DNA from: Acidobacteriota bacterium
GTDB lineage: Bacteria > Acidobacteriota > Thermoanaerobaculia > Multivoradales > Multivoraceae
Reading direction: 5' to 3'
Assembly: GCA_003388555.1 (NCBI GenBank)
Contig: QQVD01000074.1
Coordinates: 62,001-126,000 of the forward strand
Length of the DNA: 64,000 nucleotides
Within the stretch, counting starts at the first letter, position 1; every line of letters begins with the position of its first letter. This document shows, piece by piece, positions 33,301 to 41,110 of the stretch. The position numbers and the translations under genes were made by a program. The notes beneath the pieces are model-generated. The model was not told where the DNA came from and made no database searches. It saw nothing but the letters and a program-made list of their open reading frames with translations.

Positions 33301-33702
33301 TCAGCTCTGGTGCGAGCGATGCAGCGAGTTCGAGCTGCAGTCGGAGAGCTCGTCGAACTCCGCATCGATCGCCTCGAACACGTCCGACTGGCCGGCGCGC
33401 TTGGCCGCCGCCCACACCTCGAGCGACGGATAGACGTCGAGATAACCGAAGGAGTTCGGCGCCCCGACGATGTTCTCGAGCACGTAGCTGGCCACGGGCG
33501 AGCCTTCCAGCTTCTCGTTGACCGCCTTCAGCCATCTGCTGTTCGTCGCCCGGACCTCGTCGGGAGTCTTGCCATCCTTCAGGGTGCAGCTCCACATCTC
33601 GACGATGCGCGGCTCCGACGCTGCGTCGTGGCTCTCGCCAGCGACCGCGGCTCCGACTCCGGCGAGGACGAGAACGCAGAACGTGACCAGGACGTGCCTC
33701 AT
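33301..33702 (-). CDS. Small exported protein, unknown function
   Basis: 133 residues. A signal peptide (MRHVLVTFCVLVLAGVGAAV, then AGES) is followed by about 110 residues that start VEMWSCTLKDGKTPDEVRA and contain SPVASYVLENIVG and SFGYLDVYPSLEVWAAAK. The pattern suggests a ferredoxin-like alpha/beta-barrel fold like some monooxygenase-type or NIPSNAP-type dimers, but I cannot name the family with confidence. The start at ATG 33702 has AAGGAG 8 bases upstream. It lies 191 bases upstream of the histidine kinase on the same strand and could be part of its transcript. Confidence 0.7.
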   Translation of the reverse strand: MRHVLVTFCVLVLAGVGAAVAGESHDAASEPRIVEMWSCTLKDGKTPDEVRATNSRWLKAVNEKLEGSPVASYVLENIVGAPNSFGYLDVYPSLEVWAAAKRAGQSDVFEAIDAEFDELSDCSSNSLHRSHQS

Positions 33703-34001
33703 GACCCTTCTCCTTGCTGATTGCGAGAGACGGGCGTCTCGGAGGAGGCGCTCGCTCCCCAGTGACCGGACTGCTGACTCGGAACCTCCCCACCCTAGCA
33801 CCAGCCATCCACCTCGATCGCCCCGACGTCGCCGGCCCAGCTCGCCGCGAGGCGGGTGATCGCACCGCCCGCCTTCGCTCACGCAGTGAGGCTCCAGCCG
33901 GCTATCCTTGCGTCTCCACCTCCCACCCCCTGAGCAGCTCGCCACTGCCGAATGACCGGTCGACCCCGTCAGGGCATGGCTCTGCTGCGACCCGACAAGA
34001 C

Positions 34002-35327
34002 ATGAACGACCGCCGCTCCGTCTGGTCCTGGTGCTTCTACGACTGGGCCAACTCCTCGTTCACCACCCTGGTGGTGACCTTCATCTACGCCACCTACTTC
34101 ACCCAGGCGTTCGCCGACGACGAGGCACGCGGCACGGCCCTGTGGTCCCGCGGCATCGTCATCAGCTCGCTGCTGATCGCGGTGATGTCGCCGATCCTGG
34201 GCGCCCTCGCCGATCGGGGCGGCACCCGCAGGCGCTTCCTCGTCGCGTCGACCATGATCTGCGTCGTGGCGTCGGCGGTCCTCGCCTTCCTGACCCCCGA
34301 CCTGCCCTACGCGGTGTGGCTGGCGCTCGGCGTCTTCGTCGTCGGCAACGTCGCGTTCGAGATCGGCATGGTGTTCTACAACGCCTTCCTGCCGGCGATC
34401 TCGACGCCCCAGACGATCGGGCGCATCTCGGGGCGGGGTTGGGGCCTCGGCTACGTCGGTGGCCTGCTCTGCCTGGTACTGGCGCTCTTCGGTCTGGTCG
34501 GCCTCGGCGACGCGGCGCCCTGGATCCAGCTGCCGCGCGATGAGGGCTTCCACGTGCGCGCCACGAACCTGCTGGTCGCGGGCTGGTTCCTCGTCTTCAG
34601 CCTGCCGATGCTGCTCTGGGTGCGCGATCCGCCGCGCGCCGCCGCCATGGCCCGTCGCGCCAGCGTCCGGGGCGCCTTCGACGACCTCAGAGCCACCTGG
34701 GCGCGGCTACGACGTTTCCCCGAGATCATCCGCTTCCTCGTCGCCCGCCTGGTCTACAACGACGGGCTGGTGACCATCTTCGCCTTCGGAGGCATCTACG
34801 CCGCCGGCACCTTCGGCATGTCGTTCAGCGAGGTGATCGTCTTCGGCATCGCGCTCAACCTGGCGGCCGGCATCGGAGCTCTGCTCTTCGGCTTCGTCGA
34901 CGACTACCTCGGCGGCAGGACCACGGTGATCATCAGTCTGGTGGCGTTGCTGGCTGCCGCGGTGCTCGCGGTGCTGGCGCCGACCAAGACCCTGTTCTGG
35001 GTCGCCGGCCTGATGGTCGGCATCTTCGCCGGCCCCAACCAGGCGGCGAGCCGGTCGGTGATGGCGCGACTGGTGCCGGCCCAGCACGAAAACGAGTTCT
35101 TCGGCTTCTTCGCCTTCTCGGGCAAGGCGACGGCCTTCGCCGGCCCGCTGCTGCTCGGCATCGCCAGCGACGCGATGGGCCAGCGAGCCGGCGTCTCGAC
35201 GGTGACGATCTTCTTCGTCGTCGGCCTGATCCTGCTGCTCATGGTCGACGAGCAGAAGGGGCGCGAGCGCAAGGTGGCGGCAGAGACGATGGCCGCCGAG
35301 AGGGCCGGCACGGCCCCGGTCGCTTGA
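34002..35327 (+). CDS. UMF1-family MFS transporter
   Basis: 441 residues with about twelve membrane helices. The N-terminus WSWCFYDWANSSFTTLVVTF and the ADRGGTRRRFL loop after helix two are hallmarks of the UMF1 (Atg22-like) branch of the major facilitator superfamily. Further landmarks are RISGRGWGLGYVGGLLCLVL and NQAASRSVMARLVPAQHENE followed by FFGFF. The substrates of bacterial members are not established; the fungal relative exports amino acids from the vacuole. The start at ATG 34002 fits the family; no strong ribosome binding site is seen. It ends 33 bases before a six-copy 8-base tandem repeat. Confidence 0.87.
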   Translation: MNDRRSVWSWCFYDWANSSFTTLVVTFIYATYFTQAFADDEARGTALWSRGIVISSLLIAVMSPILGALADRGGTRRRFLVASTMICVVASAVLAFLTPDLPYAVWLALGVFVVGNVAFEIGMVFYNAFLPAISTPQTIGRISGRGWGLGYVGGLLCLVLALFGLVGLGDAAPWIQLPRDEGFHVRATNLLVAGWFLVFSLPMLLWVRDPPRAAAMARRASVRGAFDDLRATWARLRRFPEIIRFLVARLVYNDGLVTIFAFGGIYAAGTFGMSFSEVIVFGIALNLAAGIGALLFGFVDDYLGGRTTVIISLVALLAAAVLAVLAPTKTLFWVAGLMVGIFAGPNQAASRSVMARLVPAQHENEFFGFFAFSGKATAFAGPLLLGIASDAMGQRAGVSTVTIFFVVGLILLLMVDEQKGRERKVAAETMAAERAGTAPVA

Positions 35328-35360
35328 CCACCAGAGGCCGAGCCCTGCAGCGCTGCCGCG

Positions 35361-35408
35361 CTGAGTCGCTGAGTCGCTGGGACGCTGAGTCGCTGAGTCG
35401 CTGAGACC
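35361..35408. repeat. 8-base tandem repeat, six copies
   Basis: Six consecutive 8-base units of consensus CTGAGTCG fill 48 bases. Four are exact; the third is CTGGGACG and the last CTGAGACC. It lies between the stop of the UMF1 transporter gene and the TetR gene, so changes in copy number would alter the spacing to the TetR promoter but no coding frame. Confidence 0.9.
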
Positions 35409-35522
35409 GCGAAGGTCAGCGGAGCATGGGCCGGGCGTGGTTCCCGGAGTCAGCGACCGCTCCTGGGACCGAGCTCCGGCGGTGGCAGCTCGCAGCGCGG
35501 AAATCTTTGCCGGGTCTTTTGC

Positions 35523-35540
35523 TATTCTAAGCCTCGAGTA
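35523..35540 (+). promoter_or_regulatory. Candidate -10 element, near-leaderless TetR gene
   Basis: TATTCT at 35523-35528 (in GCTATTCTAAG) lies in an A/T-rich patch only 11 bases before the ATG of the TetR gene. If used, transcription would begin about 5 bases before the start codon and the mRNA would be nearly leaderless, which agrees with the lack of a ribosome binding site. No convincing -35 box. Confidence 0.4.
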
Positions 35541-36205
35541 TGTCGGACGTCATCGGCCAGGAATCACAGGAAGAGCGCCCCTACCACCACGGCGATCTGC
35601 GTCGCGCCCTGCTGGAGGCGACGCGCGAGCTGCTGATGGAGGGGGGGGTCCAGGCGGCGAGCCTGCGAGCCGTCGCCCGCCGTGCCGGGGTGACCAACCG
35701 GGCGCCTTACCACCACTTCCCCGACAAGTGCTCGCTGCTGGCAGCGGTCGCCACCGAGGGCTTCCGCAAGCTGCGCGAGAACGTCGCCCGTCGACTCGAG
35801 CACGCCGGTTCGGATCCGGTGGCGCGGCTGACCGAGATCGGCCTCGGCTACATCGAGTTCGCGCACCAGAACCCGGGCGAGTTCCAGGTGATGTTCTGGC
35901 ACGAAGTCTGTGACGCCGAGGAGCATCCCGAGCGCGACACCGCCTCCGAGTGCTGCTTCATGCAGCTGCTCGAGACCATCCAGTCGATGGCTCGCCGACC
36001 GATCGGCGAGCACGAGCTGAAGAGCCTCGGAGTCACCGCCTGGTCGGCGGTGCACGGCTTCGCCACTCTGCGGGCGCAGGACAGCTTCGTCGACGAGAGG
36101 GTCGACGATCTTGCAGAGGCGCTGGCGCGACGTATCGCGGTGGTCACCGCACTCGAGGTCGGCGCCTTCTCGCTCGTGCCCGCGGTCAGCGACAGCGTCT
36201 CCTGA
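35540..36205 (+). CDS. TetR/AcrR-family regulator with WHG-type C-terminal domain
   Basis: 221 residues. The DNA-binding domain is YHHGDLRRALLEATRELL, then AASLRAVARRAGVTNRAPYH and HFPDKCSLLAAVATEGF (about residues 14-70). The C-terminal domain matches TetR_C_33/WHG regulators, with WSAVHGFATL near residue 172. Such proteins repress efflux or lipid genes and release DNA on binding a small ligand. No gene directly adjacent is an obvious target; the UMF1 transporter upstream is a candidate. A run of eight Gs precedes residue 36 codons (GGAGGGGGGGGTC), a slippage-prone spot. Confidence 0.88.
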   Translation: MSDVIGQESQEERPYHHGDLRRALLEATRELLMEGGVQAASLRAVARRAGVTNRAPYHHFPDKCSLLAAVATEGFRKLRENVARRLEHAGSDPVARLTEIGLGYIEFAHQNPGEFQVMFWHEVCDAEEHPERDTASECCFMQLLETIQSMARRPIGEHELKSLGVTAWSAVHGFATLRAQDSFVDERVDDLAEALARRIAVVTALEVGAFSLVPAVSDSVS

Positions 36206-36548
36206 GGGACTGGCCGCACCCCTAGGGTCCCCTCCAGTGTCGCGGACCTGATCACCAGGTCTCGTCGGGCCCGGGCGCTCGCCGACCGGCGTGTCCGCTC
36301 CCGGACACCGGTCTCGTGGACCCGCCGCGAAGGATCGGACCGGCGCTGCCGGCGGGCCGGTCGCGTAGCCGGGCGGAGCGGCGAAGAACAGGACCGTGCG
36401 AAGGGCACAGGTGAGCTCATCCGGCCGTCAGCCGGACGGGTCAGGGGCTGAGCGCACCCACGAAAGACGAGGTTTCCGGCGGTTCGCGATGCTGTGCGCG
36501 CTCAAGGAGTGCGCCGGTCTCGTGAAGATCGAGACAATTTCGCCGGGA

Positions 36549-36580
36549 GTGAAACTCGGCCGATCTATCCGGCGTATAGT
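36549..36580 (+). promoter_or_regulatory. Candidate ECF-sigma-type promoter
   Basis: A GTGAAACT element (AAC-type -35, 36549-36556) is followed 17 bases after GAAAC by CGTATAGT (CGT-type -10, 36573-36580). The pair fits the general ECF layout of an AAC core, about 16-17 bases, then CGT. Downstream is the exported pentapeptide-repeat gene, about 94 bases away. Alternatively, TATAGT could be a housekeeping -10 without a good -35. Confidence 0.45.
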
Positions 36581-36587
36581 TCGATGT

Positions 36588-36611
36588 ATACGGTGGGTAG
36601 TTCCACCGTAT
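36588..36611. repeat. 9-base inverted repeat in leader of pentapeptide gene
   Basis: ATACGGTGG (36588-36596) and CCACCGTAT (36603-36611) are perfect complements with a 6-base GTAGTT loop. They lie just downstream of the candidate promoter, so they could be an operator or an RNA hairpin at the 5' end of the transcript. A second dyad, GTATA/TATAC (36574-36578 and 36587-36591), overlaps it. Confidence 0.7.
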
Positions 36612-36673
36612 CGACCCGAGACTCCCGCGAGATCGCGCGACCGGCGCTCCTCGCAGAAAGAAGCCCACCCACC

Positions 36674-37345
36674 ATGCGAGAACTTCGCAACTCCCCTCTC
36701 CCCTACGACGCCTCCCTGGGCTCGTACCCACGGTGGCTGCTCTCCACAACGCTCGCCCTGCTCATCGCCGGCGGGCTCCTCTTCCCGGTCTCCCCGACCT
36801 CGGCTCAGACCGAGGGCGACGCGCACGTTCGCCCAGCCACCGTGGTGGCGAACCCCTGCGTGAGCCCGAGCGCTGGCGCCGACCTCCGCCGCTGCGATTT
36901 CGCGTACCGCACTCTGCGCGGCGCCGATCTCGCGGGAGTCGACCTTCGTGGCGTCAACCTCTCCTTCGCCGACCTCACCGGCGTGCGCCTCGAGGGTGCA
37001 CGTCTCGACGGCGCCAAACTGACCTCGGCCACCCTGCGCGGCGCCGACCTGCGCCGGGCCAGGCTCATCGACAGCGACCTACGACTCGCCGACCTCACCG
37101 GAGCCGAGCTCGACGGTGCCGACGCCTCGGGAGCCGAGCTGAGCAACGCCGCCATCGATCCGTCGATGCTGCCGCGGATCACTCTCACCGACACCATCGG
37201 ACCGTTCGGCATGCTCTGCAGCGAGCCCGGCTGCGACGGCTCGAGCCTGCACGTAGATCCCCTTCGCCTCGACGGCGAGCGCATCGCCGCCTGGGCGAGG
37301 GTGCACCTGACCTCGTTGCCCGAGAGCCTGGCGACGACGCCCTGA
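36674..37345 (+). CDS. Exported pentapeptide-repeat protein
   Basis: 223 residues. A hydrophobic signal (YPRWLLSTTLALLIAGGLLF) is followed by a cysteine-containing spacer and about 15 pentapeptide repeats of the form A-D/N-L-x-x (GADLAGVDLRGVNLSFADLT; GARLDGAKLTSATLRGADLR), from about residue 80 to 160. These form a right-handed quadrilateral beta-helix. The C-terminal 60 residues (MLPRITLTDTIGPFGMLCSE, then a Cys pair) are not repeats. Function unknown. Most pentapeptide proteins are cytoplasmic, so the signal peptide is notable. ATG 36674 lacks a strong ribosome binding site. The next gene, 206 bases downstream, encodes another exported protein with kinase-like motifs. Confidence 0.82.
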   Translation: MRELRNSPLPYDASLGSYPRWLLSTTLALLIAGGLLFPVSPTSAQTEGDAHVRPATVVANPCVSPSAGADLRRCDFAYRTLRGADLAGVDLRGVNLSFADLTGVRLEGARLDGAKLTSATLRGADLRRARLIDSDLRLADLTGAELDGADASGAELSNAAIDPSMLPRITLTDTIGPFGMLCSEPGCDGSSLHVDPLRLDGERIAAWARVHLTSLPESLATTP

Positions 37346-37551
37346 CCGGCTGGGGCCTCGGGCGACTCAACCCGACGTCCTCCACCAGGACTCAGCCCGC
37401 TCACGAACGCCCCGAGCGCCGACGGATCGCGGCAAGTCGCCACCGGTCGACGCTCGCCGACCAGAGAGCCGCTCCTCACCGCCGGCGCCGGCGCGCCCGA
37501 ACACGGGGAGGATCTGCCTTCAGCAGTCCAACGAAACGAAGAGGTTTCGCG

Positions 37552-38442
37552 ATGCGTTCCCACCCCATCTCCCGAGCCCCGATTCCTCTCGCGGCCCGCT
37601 TCCCCGGCGTCGCCGTTGTCCGCGCCTCCCTCTCTACGACCCTGCTGGCCGTCTCGCTCCTCGCGCTGAGCGCGGCGGCACGAGGGCAGAGCGGCGACTC
37701 GGCGTCCGCCTCCCTGCCGCCGCACCTCGAAGCCGACCGCGAGGTGCTCGAGTTCCTCCTCCACGCCGAACCGATCGCGGAGAAGGTCATCGAGGGCAGC
37801 ATCAACCGCCCCCGCAAGCTCCTCCTCGAGCGCGGCGGTGAACGCCGGGCCGCCATCTTCCGTGAGGTCCACCGTACCGTCTCGACGTCCGAGCAGCACC
37901 ACCGCAAGCTGCTGCGTGACCACTACGTCTTCGAGCGCGCCGCCTATGAGCTCGATCGTCTCCTCGGCATCGGCAGGGTGCCACCCACCGTGCTGCGGGA
38001 GATCGATGGCCAGGAGGGCTCGCTGCAGCTCTGGATCGACGACGCCCGCCCCGGCAGCGAGCTGCTTCGCGGCTCGGCCTTCTCCGGCGAGACGGGGACC
38101 GCGCGGCGCGACTCCGTGCTGCGCGAGATGGCGCTCTTCGACAGCCTGGTGCGCAACTTCGACCGCCACCTCAACAACCTCCTGGTCGACGACGATGCGC
38201 GGGTGTGGTGGATCGACCACACGCGCACCTTCCCGCCGCTGGGCGAGCTGGAGAAGGAGCTCGAGATCGACCACTGCAGCACCCCGCTCTACCAGCGCCT
38301 GGAGTCGGTCGACACCGACGCGATGCGCCATGCGGTGCGTACGCTCCTGCGGCCGGAAGAGCGACTGGCACTGGCCCAGCGGCACCAGTCGATCGTGCGG
38401 CACTGCCACCGCCTGCTCACCAGAGCCGACGCCCAGCCTTGA
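37552..38442 (+). CDS. Exported PI3K/HipA-like (SCO1664-type) kinase-fold protein
   Basis: 296 residues. An N-terminal membrane or signal segment (LSTTLLAVSLLALSAAARG) precedes a kinase-like fold. FERAAYELDRLLGIGRVPPT is the helix and hinge pattern shared by SCO1664-like, FAM20-like and PI4K-like kinases. SLVRNFDRHLNNLLV carries the catalytic Asp and metal-binding Asn (N-x-D-R-H-x-x-N), and WWIDHTRTF carries the second metal-binding Asp. The usual ATP-binding Lys appears to be Arg (AAIFREVHR). Activity is therefore uncertain, but both catalytic motifs are intact. The start at ATG 37552 has GAAGAGG 7-8 bases upstream. A secreted kinase in bacteria is unusual; substrates might be exported neighbours such as the pentapeptide-repeat protein. 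Confidence 0.72.
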   Translation: MRSHPISRAPIPLAARFPGVAVVRASLSTTLLAVSLLALSAAARGQSGDSASASLPPHLEADREVLEFLLHAEPIAEKVIEGSINRPRKLLLERGGERRAAIFREVHRTVSTSEQHHRKLLRDHYVFERAAYELDRLLGIGRVPPTVLREIDGQEGSLQLWIDDARPGSELLRGSAFSGETGTARRDSVLREMALFDSLVRNFDRHLNNLLVDDDARVWWIDHTRTFPPLGELEKELEIDHCSTPLYQRLESVDTDAMRHAVRTLLRPEERLALAQRHQSIVRHCHRLLTRADAQP

Positions 38443-38465
38443 GCTCGGCGGCAGAGAAGCCGTGA

Positions 38466-38481
38466 GGACCGGCACCGGTCC
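38466..38481. terminator. Stem-loop between convergent genes
   Basis: GGACCG and CGGTCC pair with a GCAC loop in the 68-base gap between the kinase-like gene (ends 38442) and the RNA methyltransferase gene (ends 38511 on the other strand). There is no T-tract. It could terminate in both directions. Confidence 0.4.
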
Positions 38482-38510
38482 GCGGCTCTGCGCTCGTCCG
38501 GCCCCGGGGA

Positions 38511-39794
38511 TCAGTAGAGGTCGAAGACCAGGATCCGGGCTTCGAGCGGCCCGTTGCGCACCGGCAGCCTGAGGCTCGGGCGGAGCCCGATCTCCTTGCC
38601 CAGGCCTTCCCCACCAGCCAGCACCACGGCGCGCCAACCGCGGTAGCGCTGCTTGAACAGATCGCCGAGGCGGCGCCAGGCGTCGGCCGTCGGCGCTTCA
38701 TGTGCCGGATCCGCCGCTCGACGTGCCCGCCCAGCGCCCGAGCCGCGCGGCCCGATGCGCTCGCCGTACGGCGGGTTGAGCAGCAGGAGGCCCGGGCCGG
38801 GAGGCGCCTCGAGCTGGAAGCAGTCGCCGCGCCGCAGCGAGGCGCTGCCCAGCAGCCCGGCGCGCCCGAGGTTGGAGCGAGCCGCCTCGAGAGCCACGCC
38901 GTCGATGTCGGCGCCGAAGAGCCGAACGCCAGCGCCGTTCCCCCGATCGTCGGAGATCGCCACGTCGGCCCGCGCCGCCGCGCGCACCGCGCTCCACACG
39001 CCGCGGTCGAAGTGCGGCAGGTCTTCGAACATCCACCGCTCGCGCAGCCGTCCGGGCGGCAGACCGAGACGATGCCAGGCCGCCTCCACCAGCAGGGTCG
39101 CGGAGCCGCACATCGGGTCGAGGATCGGGCCGCCGCGCCACGCTCCGGGCCCAGAGGCCACGATCTGGTCCTCCTCCTCGGCGCCGCGCTGCGCCCTTCC
39201 GGTCACCGAGTCGGCCGCCAGCACGCAGGCTGCGGCGAGGTGCTCCCGCAGCGGGGCGTCGACGGCCCTGACGCGGTAGCCGCGCCGGTCGAGCGGCTCG
39301 CGCGAAGTGTCGAGCAGGTAGGTGGCGACATCGTCGCGCAGCAGCACCCGCAACGGCACATCGGCCGCCTCGCGGTCGACCGAGCTGCGCTGCTCGAACC
39401 GCCGCCGCTGTGCGTCGACCAGCCCGTCTTTGGTGCGCTGAGCGATCCATCGCACGTCGGTGAGGCGTGAGCCGGCCGCGGCGACGCTGACGCTGATCGA
39501 GCGTTCCGGGGCGAGCAGAGCGCCAGCGTGCAGGCCGCACCAGTCGTGCTCCCCTTCGAGCAGCCAGGCGGCCCCGTGCGCCAGCTCACGATCGTTGGCG
39601 GCGGCGCTGCGGCTGAGCTCGACCAGGACCCGGTTGGCGCAGCGCAGCTCGAGGTTGGCGGCGTAGACGGTGCGCCAGTCGCCACGGAAGGTCACCGCAC
39701 CGCGCTCGGGCGCGATCTCGGCGGCGGTGCCGCCGCGTAGACCACGGAGCTCTCCGGCCACCAGCTCCTCGACCCCCGCCGGACACGTGGCCAC
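38511..39794 (-). CDS. THUMP-type class I RNA methyltransferase (RlmL/Trm14-like)
   Basis: About 427 residues. The N-terminus VATCPAGVEELVAGELRGL and the following mixed domain match the ferredoxin-like/THUMP part of RlmL and Trm14 proteins. The Rossmann methyltransferase domain (about 200-427) has the SAM site ILDPMCGSATLLVEAA, GADIDGVALEAARSNLGRAG and the catalytic LLLLNPPYGERIG. NPPY is typical of N2-guanine methylation of rRNA or tRNA. The given start is GTG 39794; a CTG overlapping the previous stop (39839) would add about 15 residues. The family has a C-terminal V-F-D-L-Y, as here. It is downstream of the amidohydrolase gene with very small spacing. Confidence 0.83.
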   Translation of the reverse strand: MATCPAGVEELVAGELRGLRGGTAAEIAPERGAVTFRGDWRTVYAANLELRCANRVLVELSRSAAANDRELAHGAAWLLEGEHDWCGLHAGALLAPERSISVSVAAAGSRLTDVRWIAQRTKDGLVDAQRRRFEQRSSVDREAADVPLRVLLRDDVATYLLDTSREPLDRRGYRVRAVDAPLREHLAAACVLAADSVTGRAQRGAEEEDQIVASGPGAWRGGPILDPMCGSATLLVEAAWHRLGLPPGRLRERWMFEDLPHFDRGVWSAVRAAARADVAISDDRGNGAGVRLFGADIDGVALEAARSNLGRAGLLGSASLRRGDCFQLEAPPGPGLLLLNPPYGERIGPRGSGAGRARRAADPAHEAPTADAWRRLGDLFKQRYRGWRAVVLAGGEGLGKEIGLRPSLRLPVRNGPLEARILVFDLY

Positions 39795-39838
39795 GAGGCC
39801 GAGCAGACCGTCGGCCGAGCGTCTGCCACCGCGAGCGT

Positions 39839-41110
39839 TCAGTCCGCGACCTCGGCGAACAGACCTTCGGCGATCCCCGGGATCACCCTCAGGGCGTTCT
39901 CGTAGTACAGCTTGCGCAGCACCTCGGCGGGCAGATCGAGACCGTAGAGCTTCCAGTGCGCGTGTCGCTTGCGGTAGTAGTCGAAGTACTCGTCGGCGGT
40001 CTCGAGGGTGCGGAAGTAGACGTGGTACTCGCTCGGCTCCCACGAGTCCTTGCCGAAGAGCACGCGATCCTGGTACTCGGTGAGGAAGCGACGGGCACGG
40101 CGCGGCTGGCGGCCGAGCTCGGCGAGCACGGCGCCGATCTCGGTGTAGACGTTGGGCAGCTCGTCGAGCAGCGCAGAGAGCCGGTCGAGATCGTTGCCGA
40201 GCCAGCCGAGGTGCGCATTGATGAAGGTCGTACCCGGATGCTTGCGGAACATGGAGTGCTGCTCTCCCATCGTCTGCTCGAAGGAGGCGAAGCGGTCGGC
40301 ATCGTCGCGGCGGCGGTCCGGATACTGCTTGAGCTCGAGCCATCGTTCGTTGAAACGGTCATGCGGCAGCCAGAACGGTGACGGCTCGCCGACGTGGATC
40401 AGAACCGGGACGCCGAGCTCTCCCGCCTTTCGCCACACGGGGTCGATCCGCGGGTCGTCGGTCGCCACCCGAGCTCCCGATCCGTCACGCAGGAACATGC
40501 CGAGGTTCTTGTAGATCTTGAGGCCCACCGCGCCGGCCGCGACGTCGCGCTCGAGCTGCGCCGCGGTGCGCTCGCCCCACTCGGGGTCGTCGATGCCGTC
40601 GAAGGAGATGTTGGCGAAGTGCACGATGCGACCGTTCGCCTTCCGGGTGCGCTCGATCATCTCCTCGAGACGCTCGCCGCTGCCGCCGCTCAGGTTGACC
40701 ATGACGCGCATGTTCATGGCGTCCATCTCGGCCAGCAGCTCGTCGACCCTGCCCTCCGGCTGCTGCAGCAGCCGATACTGGTGCGCGTGCACGTCGACGA
40801 AGGGAAACGCGGCGCGGGTGCGGGGATTCTCCGGCACCACCAGGGTCGAGCGCGGCTCGTACTCCTCGAAGCTCATCTCCTGCGCCTGGACGGTGGGTGC
40901 GGCGACGGCGACGACCGGGGGCAACAGGTAGAGCGCCGCCCGCCTCGCCGCGCGGAGGGCGTCGGCAACGGCGCACGATCGCGGGCTCTGCGATCCGGGC
41001 CTGTGGCGTACTGGGCCGTGGAAGCTTGGGCTGTGGAGCACTGGGCTATGGAACACTGGACTGTGAAGTACTGGGCCGTGGAGTACTGGACTGTGGCGTA
41101 CAGAGGGCAC
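39839..41110 (-). CDS. Amidohydrolase-2 family protein with repeat-encoded N-terminus
   Basis: 423 residues. Residues from about 70 form a TIM-barrel amidohydrolase: VDVHAHQYRLL with the H-x-H metal pair, LIHVGEPSPF, FINAHLGWLGND and the final Asp in FGKDSWEPSEY. This suggests a metal-dependent hydrolase or decarboxylase acting outside the cytoplasm, because a signal segment (ALYLLPPVVAVAAPTVQAQ) precedes it. The first 38 residues come from a 15-base tandem repeat and read as seven V-x-H-S/G-P pentads (VRHSP, VLHGP, VFHSP). The only start in reach is GTG 41110, so this odd N-terminus seems to be translated. No ATG, GTG or TTG occurs between the repeat and the signal segment. Confidence 0.82.
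   Translation of the reverse strand: MPSVRHSPVLHGPVLHSPVFHSPVLHSPSFHGPVRHRPGSQSPRSCAVADALRAARRAALYLLPPVVAVAAPTVQAQEMSFEEYEPRSTLVVPENPRTRAAFPFVDVHAHQYRLLQQPEGRVDELLAEMDAMNMRVMVNLSGGSGERLEEMIERTRKANGRIVHFANISFDGIDDPEWGERTAAQLERDVAAGAVGLKIYKNLGMFLRDGSGARVATDDPRIDPVWRKAGELGVPVLIHVGEPSPFWLPHDRFNERWLELKQYPDRRRDDADRFASFEQTMGEQHSMFRKHPGTTFINAHLGWLGNDLDRLSALLDELPNVYTEIGAVLAELGRQPRRARRFLTEYQDRVLFGKDSWEPSEYHVYFRTLETADEYFDYYRKRHAHWKLYGLDLPAEVLRKLYYENALRVIPGIAEGLFAEVAD
41009..41098. repeat. 15-base tandem repeat at gene start
   Basis: Six full 15-base units plus a partial one, of type TACTGGGCCGTGGAG on the plus strand, at 41009-41023, 41024-41038, 41039-41053, 41054-41068, 41069-41083 and 41084-41098. 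Units differ at 1-5 positions. On the minus strand it encodes pentapeptides of type V-x-H-S-P at the N-terminus of the amidohydrolase. Unit length is a multiple of three, so copy changes stay in frame. Confidence 0.9.

Larger units (their letters stand above)
36206..36673. other. Intergenic regulatory region with dyads
   Basis: 468 bases without a supported gene between the TetR and pentapeptide-repeat genes. The left part is GC-rich and featureless. The right part (36540-36615) is A/T-rich for this genome and holds an ECF-sigma-like promoter and two inverted repeats, described separately. Short open frames cross the region but none has a ribosome binding site or recognisable protein. Confidence 0.5.
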
